Of a stretch of DNA of 16,842 nucleotides, positions 14,529-16,842 are shown piece after piece. The translations under genes and the position numbers were made by a program. This DNA is from an uncultured Bacillota bacterium (lineage in GTDB: Bacteria; Bacillota; JAAYKD01), in contig CALCNS010000297.1 of assembly GCA_937897315.1 (NCBI GenBank), positions 1 to 16,842 of the forward strand. Direction: 5' to 3'. The stretch's first letter is position 1; every line of letters begins with the position of its first letter. Below the pieces are notes generated by a model that was not told where the DNA came from, ran no database searches, and saw nothing but the letters and a program-made list of their open reading frames with translations.

Positions 14529-16685
14529 ATGGATATTCTACAAAAGATTTCCATTGAGATGCAAGCACCGCAGGGATCGGTTTCTGCGGCGCTTGCATTG
14601 TTGGATGAAGGAAATACTATCCCATTTATTGCTAGATATCGCAAAGAAGCTACGGGCAGTCTGGATGAGAATCAGTTGCGTTTTTTGGAAGAACGCGTTG
14701 GGTATTTGCGTAATCTGTTAAAGCGTAAGGACGAAATCAAAGCAACCATCCAACAACAGGATAAATGGACTTCCGATATAGAAAAAGCGCTAGATCAAGC
14801 AGAAAAACTCCAAGAAGTGGAAGATATTTACCTACCGTTCAGACCGAAGCGACGGACCCGGGCTAGTATTGCCAGAGAGCGAGGACTGGAACCGTTAGCA
14901 GAACTCATGTTTCATAGAAAATGGGAACAAAAGCAGTGGGAAGAAACGGTACTAACGTATATCCAGGAGGAATCTGGAGTCACTAGTTATGATATCGCGA
15001 TGCAGGGAGCCAAAGATATCCTTGCGGAGCGAGTTTCGGAGGATTCGGAACTTCGCTCATGGGTTAGGCGCTACACACTAATGCAAGCAAATATACAAAG
15101 TAGTGCTGTGGATGCAGAACGAAGCAGCGATTACCAAATGTATTATCAATATGAAGAACCCATATCCAGAATTCCTCCACACCGAGTTCTTGCCTTGAAT
15201 AGAGGAGAACGTGAGGAATTCTTACGAGTCAAGGTGGTCAGTCCCAGAGAAAACATTTTGCAGCGGTTGCTTGCTGCCTATCAAGCACCAATGGGATCTT
15301 TTGCGAGTGATATGGTTGCAGAAGCGGTCACTGATGGGTATGATCGCCTCATGGCTCCATCCATAGAAAGAGATGTTCGGGCAACTCTAACAGAGACGGC
15401 TGAAAACCATGCCATTGGCGTATTTGCAGAGAATCTAAGAAATTTGCTGTTACAGCCACCCGTAAAGAACAAAATTGTGATGGGTATAGACCCAGCCTTT
15501 CGAACCGGATGCAAGTTAGCAGTGGTCGATACCACCGGAAAGTTATTGGATTTGAATGTCATATACCCAACCATGGGGAGAGGGCAACTGGATTCATCGA
15601 CCAAAGTCATCCTACAACTCATTGAGCAATATCAAGTTGAATGCTTGGCCATAGGAAACGGAACCGCTTCAAGAGAAACAGAGCAGTTTGTGTCTGGAAT
15701 TCTTTCGCAAACTGCTACTCGTGCAGCTTATACCATTGTGAATGAAGCAGGCGCTTCGGTTTATTCTGCTTCAAAATTGGCTGGAGAGGAATTTCCTCAA
15801 TTAGATGTTTCGCAAAGAAGTGCCATTTCAATTGCTCGTAGACTACAAGACCCCTTGGCGGAGTTGGTAAAAATTGACCCAAAAAGTATTGGTGTAGGAT
15901 TGTATCAACACGATGTGAATCAGAAGCAACTTGGATTAAAACTAGAAGCCGTTGTGGAAAGTGTAGTCAATCATGTGGGTGTGGACTTAAATACGGCTTC
16001 AGCAGAACTTCTTCAATACGTAGCCGGAATCAAAAGTGGGGTTGCTAAAAAGATTGTGGCTTATCGAGAAAAGAATCGTCGCTTTATTAGTAGAAAGCAG
16101 TTGCTTGCTGTACCGGGATTAGGCGAACAAACCTATATGCAAGCAGCGGGTTTTCTGCGAATATCCGGAGGAGAAAACTTCTTGGATGAAACGGCTATTC
16201 ATCCCGAAAGGTATGATGCTACCAAAGTTCTATTTGATTTATTTCAAGTTCCTTTTGATCGGTCTGGCATAGAAACAGTCGTTCAACAACTTTATGCAGC
16301 GACTACCGAGCGTCTTTCAGAGTTAAGAGAACAATTACAGCTTGGCTTGCCCACTCTGTTGGATATGAGAGATTCTTTGGCAAAACCAGGTCGTGACCCG
16401 CGCGAAGATTTGCCACCGGTTGTCTTTTCAACGGATGTTCTCCATTTCGAAGATCTTGCAGAGGGAATGGTTCTACAAGGAATCGTTCGAAATGTTGTCG
16501 ATTTTGGATGCTTTGTTGATATTGGAGTGCACCAAGATGGGCTGGTACATGTTTCAGAGATTTCACCTCAACGAATTACACATCCTGCGAATGCCGTCAA
16601 GGTCGGACAACAAGTAAAAGTCAAAGTCATCAGCATAGACCGGGTTCGTAAGCGAATCGGGTTAAGTATCAAACAAGCTCGTTAG
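14529..16685 (+). CDS. tex: Tex family RNA-binding protein (transcription accessory protein)
   Basis: Tex is a conserved bacterial nucleic-acid-binding protein related to eukaryotic Spt6. It has been linked to transcription and toxin expression, and its exact role is not settled. The 718 residues fit the family. The N-terminal Tex helical domain includes NTIPFIARYRKEATGSLDE and EVEDIYLPFRPKRRTRA. The YqgF-like RNase H fold begins near residue 317 with GIDPAFRTGCKLAVVD and contains AIGNGTASRET. Next comes the block from YSASKLAGEEFP through RLQDPLAELVKIDPKSIGVG. Helix-hairpin-helix motifs (about 480-560) include VDLNTASAELL and LAVPGLGEQTYMQAAGFLR. A C-terminal S1 domain from about 645 includes GIVRNVVDFGCFVDIGVHQD and GLVHVSEIS. 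The start has GAGGGA upstream. It is the middle gene of an operon with the TPR gene and the gene cut at the window edge. Confidence 0.95.
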   Translation: MDILQKISIEMQAPQGSVSAALALLDEGNTIPFIARYRKEATGSLDENQLRFLEERVGYLRNLLKRKDEIKATIQQQDKWTSDIEKALDQAEKLQEVEDIYLPFRPKRRTRASIARERGLEPLAELMFHRKWEQKQWEETVLTYIQEESGVTSYDIAMQGAKDILAERVSEDSELRSWVRRYTLMQANIQSSAVDAERSSDYQMYYQYEEPISRIPPHRVLALNRGEREEFLRVKVVSPRENILQRLLAAYQAPMGSFASDMVAEAVTDGYDRLMAPSIERDVRATLTETAENHAIGVFAENLRNLLLQPPVKNKIVMGIDPAFRTGCKLAVVDTTGKLLDLNVIYPTMGRGQLDSSTKVILQLIEQYQVECLAIGNGTASRETEQFVSGILSQTATRAAYTIVNEAGASVYSASKLAGEEFPQLDVSQRSAISIARRLQDPLAELVKIDPKSIGVGLYQHDVNQKQLGLKLEAVVESVVNHVGVDLNTASAELLQYVAGIKSGVAKKIVAYREKNRRFISRKQLLAVPGLGEQTYMQAAGFLRISGGENFLDETAIHPERYDATKVLFDLFQVPFDRSGIETVVQQLYAATTERLSELREQLQLGLPTLLDMRDSLAKPGRDPREDLPPVVFSTDVLHFEDLAEGMVLQGIVRNVVDFGCFVDIGVHQDGLVHVSEISPQRITHPANAVKVGQQVKVKVISIDRVRKRIGLSIKQAR

Positions 16686-16697
16686 GGAGGGTGCAAG

Positions 16698-16842
16698 ATG
16701 GCGAAGCGAAAAGCAGAAGATAACAAGAAAATTGAAGTAGTTGGTGACCCTATTCGGAACGAACAGGGGAAGATTGGTTATATCGAGGTGCCTGGAGAGA
16801 TTCTATTGGCATGGTCCGGTAAACCATGGCAAAGTCGACCTA
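16698..16842 (+). CDS. Unrecognised protein, 3'-truncated by the window edge
   Basis: An ATG at 16698 follows GGGAGGGTG by a normal spacing, and the frame stays open for 48 codons to the window end. The visible part has a strongly charged opening (MAKRKAEDNKKIE) and then VVGDPIRNEQGKIGYIEVPG and EILLAWSGKPW. There is no signal peptide or membrane segment in what can be seen, and I do not recognise the family. It lies 12 bases after tex with its own binding site and no terminator between, so it is probably the third gene of the TPR-tex operon. Total length and domain content lie outside the window. Confidence 0.65.
   Translation, partial: MAKRKAEDNKKIEVVGDPIRNEQGKIGYIEVPGEILLAWSGKPWQSRP

Noticed and set aside
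1..16842. Search for mobile elements, CRISPR arrays, tRNA or rRNA genes, toxin-antitoxin pairs or defence systems
   Set aside because: Nothing in either strand supports any of these. The window is dense with ordinary metabolic and transport genes.

Overview
The window is a chromosomal segment that most resembles a low-to-moderate GC Firmicute (Bacillota), probably a clostridial lineage. The grounds are strong AAGGAGG-type ribosome binding sites, sigma-A-like promoters, short intrinsic terminators, GTG and TTG starts, and a Bacillus/Clostridium-style four-gene nucleoside ABC transporter operon. I cannot name the genus. No rRNA, tRNA, CRISPR array, prophage or insertion sequence is visible. Nearly all the DNA is coding, and no gene-free stretch exceeds 300 bases.

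Layout: (1) The window opens inside glmS (glucosamine-6-phosphate synthase, N-terminus missing). It converges on a minus-strand MFS transporter across a shared bidirectional terminator. (2) A second minus-strand gene encodes a C_GCAxxG_C_C putative redox protein, with its own near-consensus promoter and its own terminator. (3) Reading rightward, a divergent, enlarged PRPP synthetase paralog (probably starting at a TTG codon) is followed by the 5-oxoprolinase genes pxpA, pxpB and pxpC, which overlap by ATGA junctions. Between prs and pxpA lies an attenuator-like set of mutually exclusive hairpins. (4) A 50-codon gene for a basic zinc-ribbon microprotein sits alone between its own extended -10 promoter and a strong terminator. 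(5) A nupNOPQ-type operon follows: BMP/PnrA lipoprotein, double-domain ATPase and two permeases. A strong hairpin after the lipoprotein gene probably sets higher expression of the binding protein. (6) The last operon holds a soluble TPR solenoid protein, the Tex RNA-binding protein, and the start of an unrecognised gene cut by the window edge.

How the parts may connect: PRPP synthetase and nucleoside uptake both serve nucleotide metabolism, PxpABC recycles 5-oxoproline to glutamate, and GlmS feeds cell-wall amino sugars. Most of this is housekeeping or nutrient-scavenging content. I do not see a clear new defence or mobile system. The points most worth a second look are the zinc-ribbon microprotein, the prs-pxpA leader structures, and the divergent PRPP synthetase.
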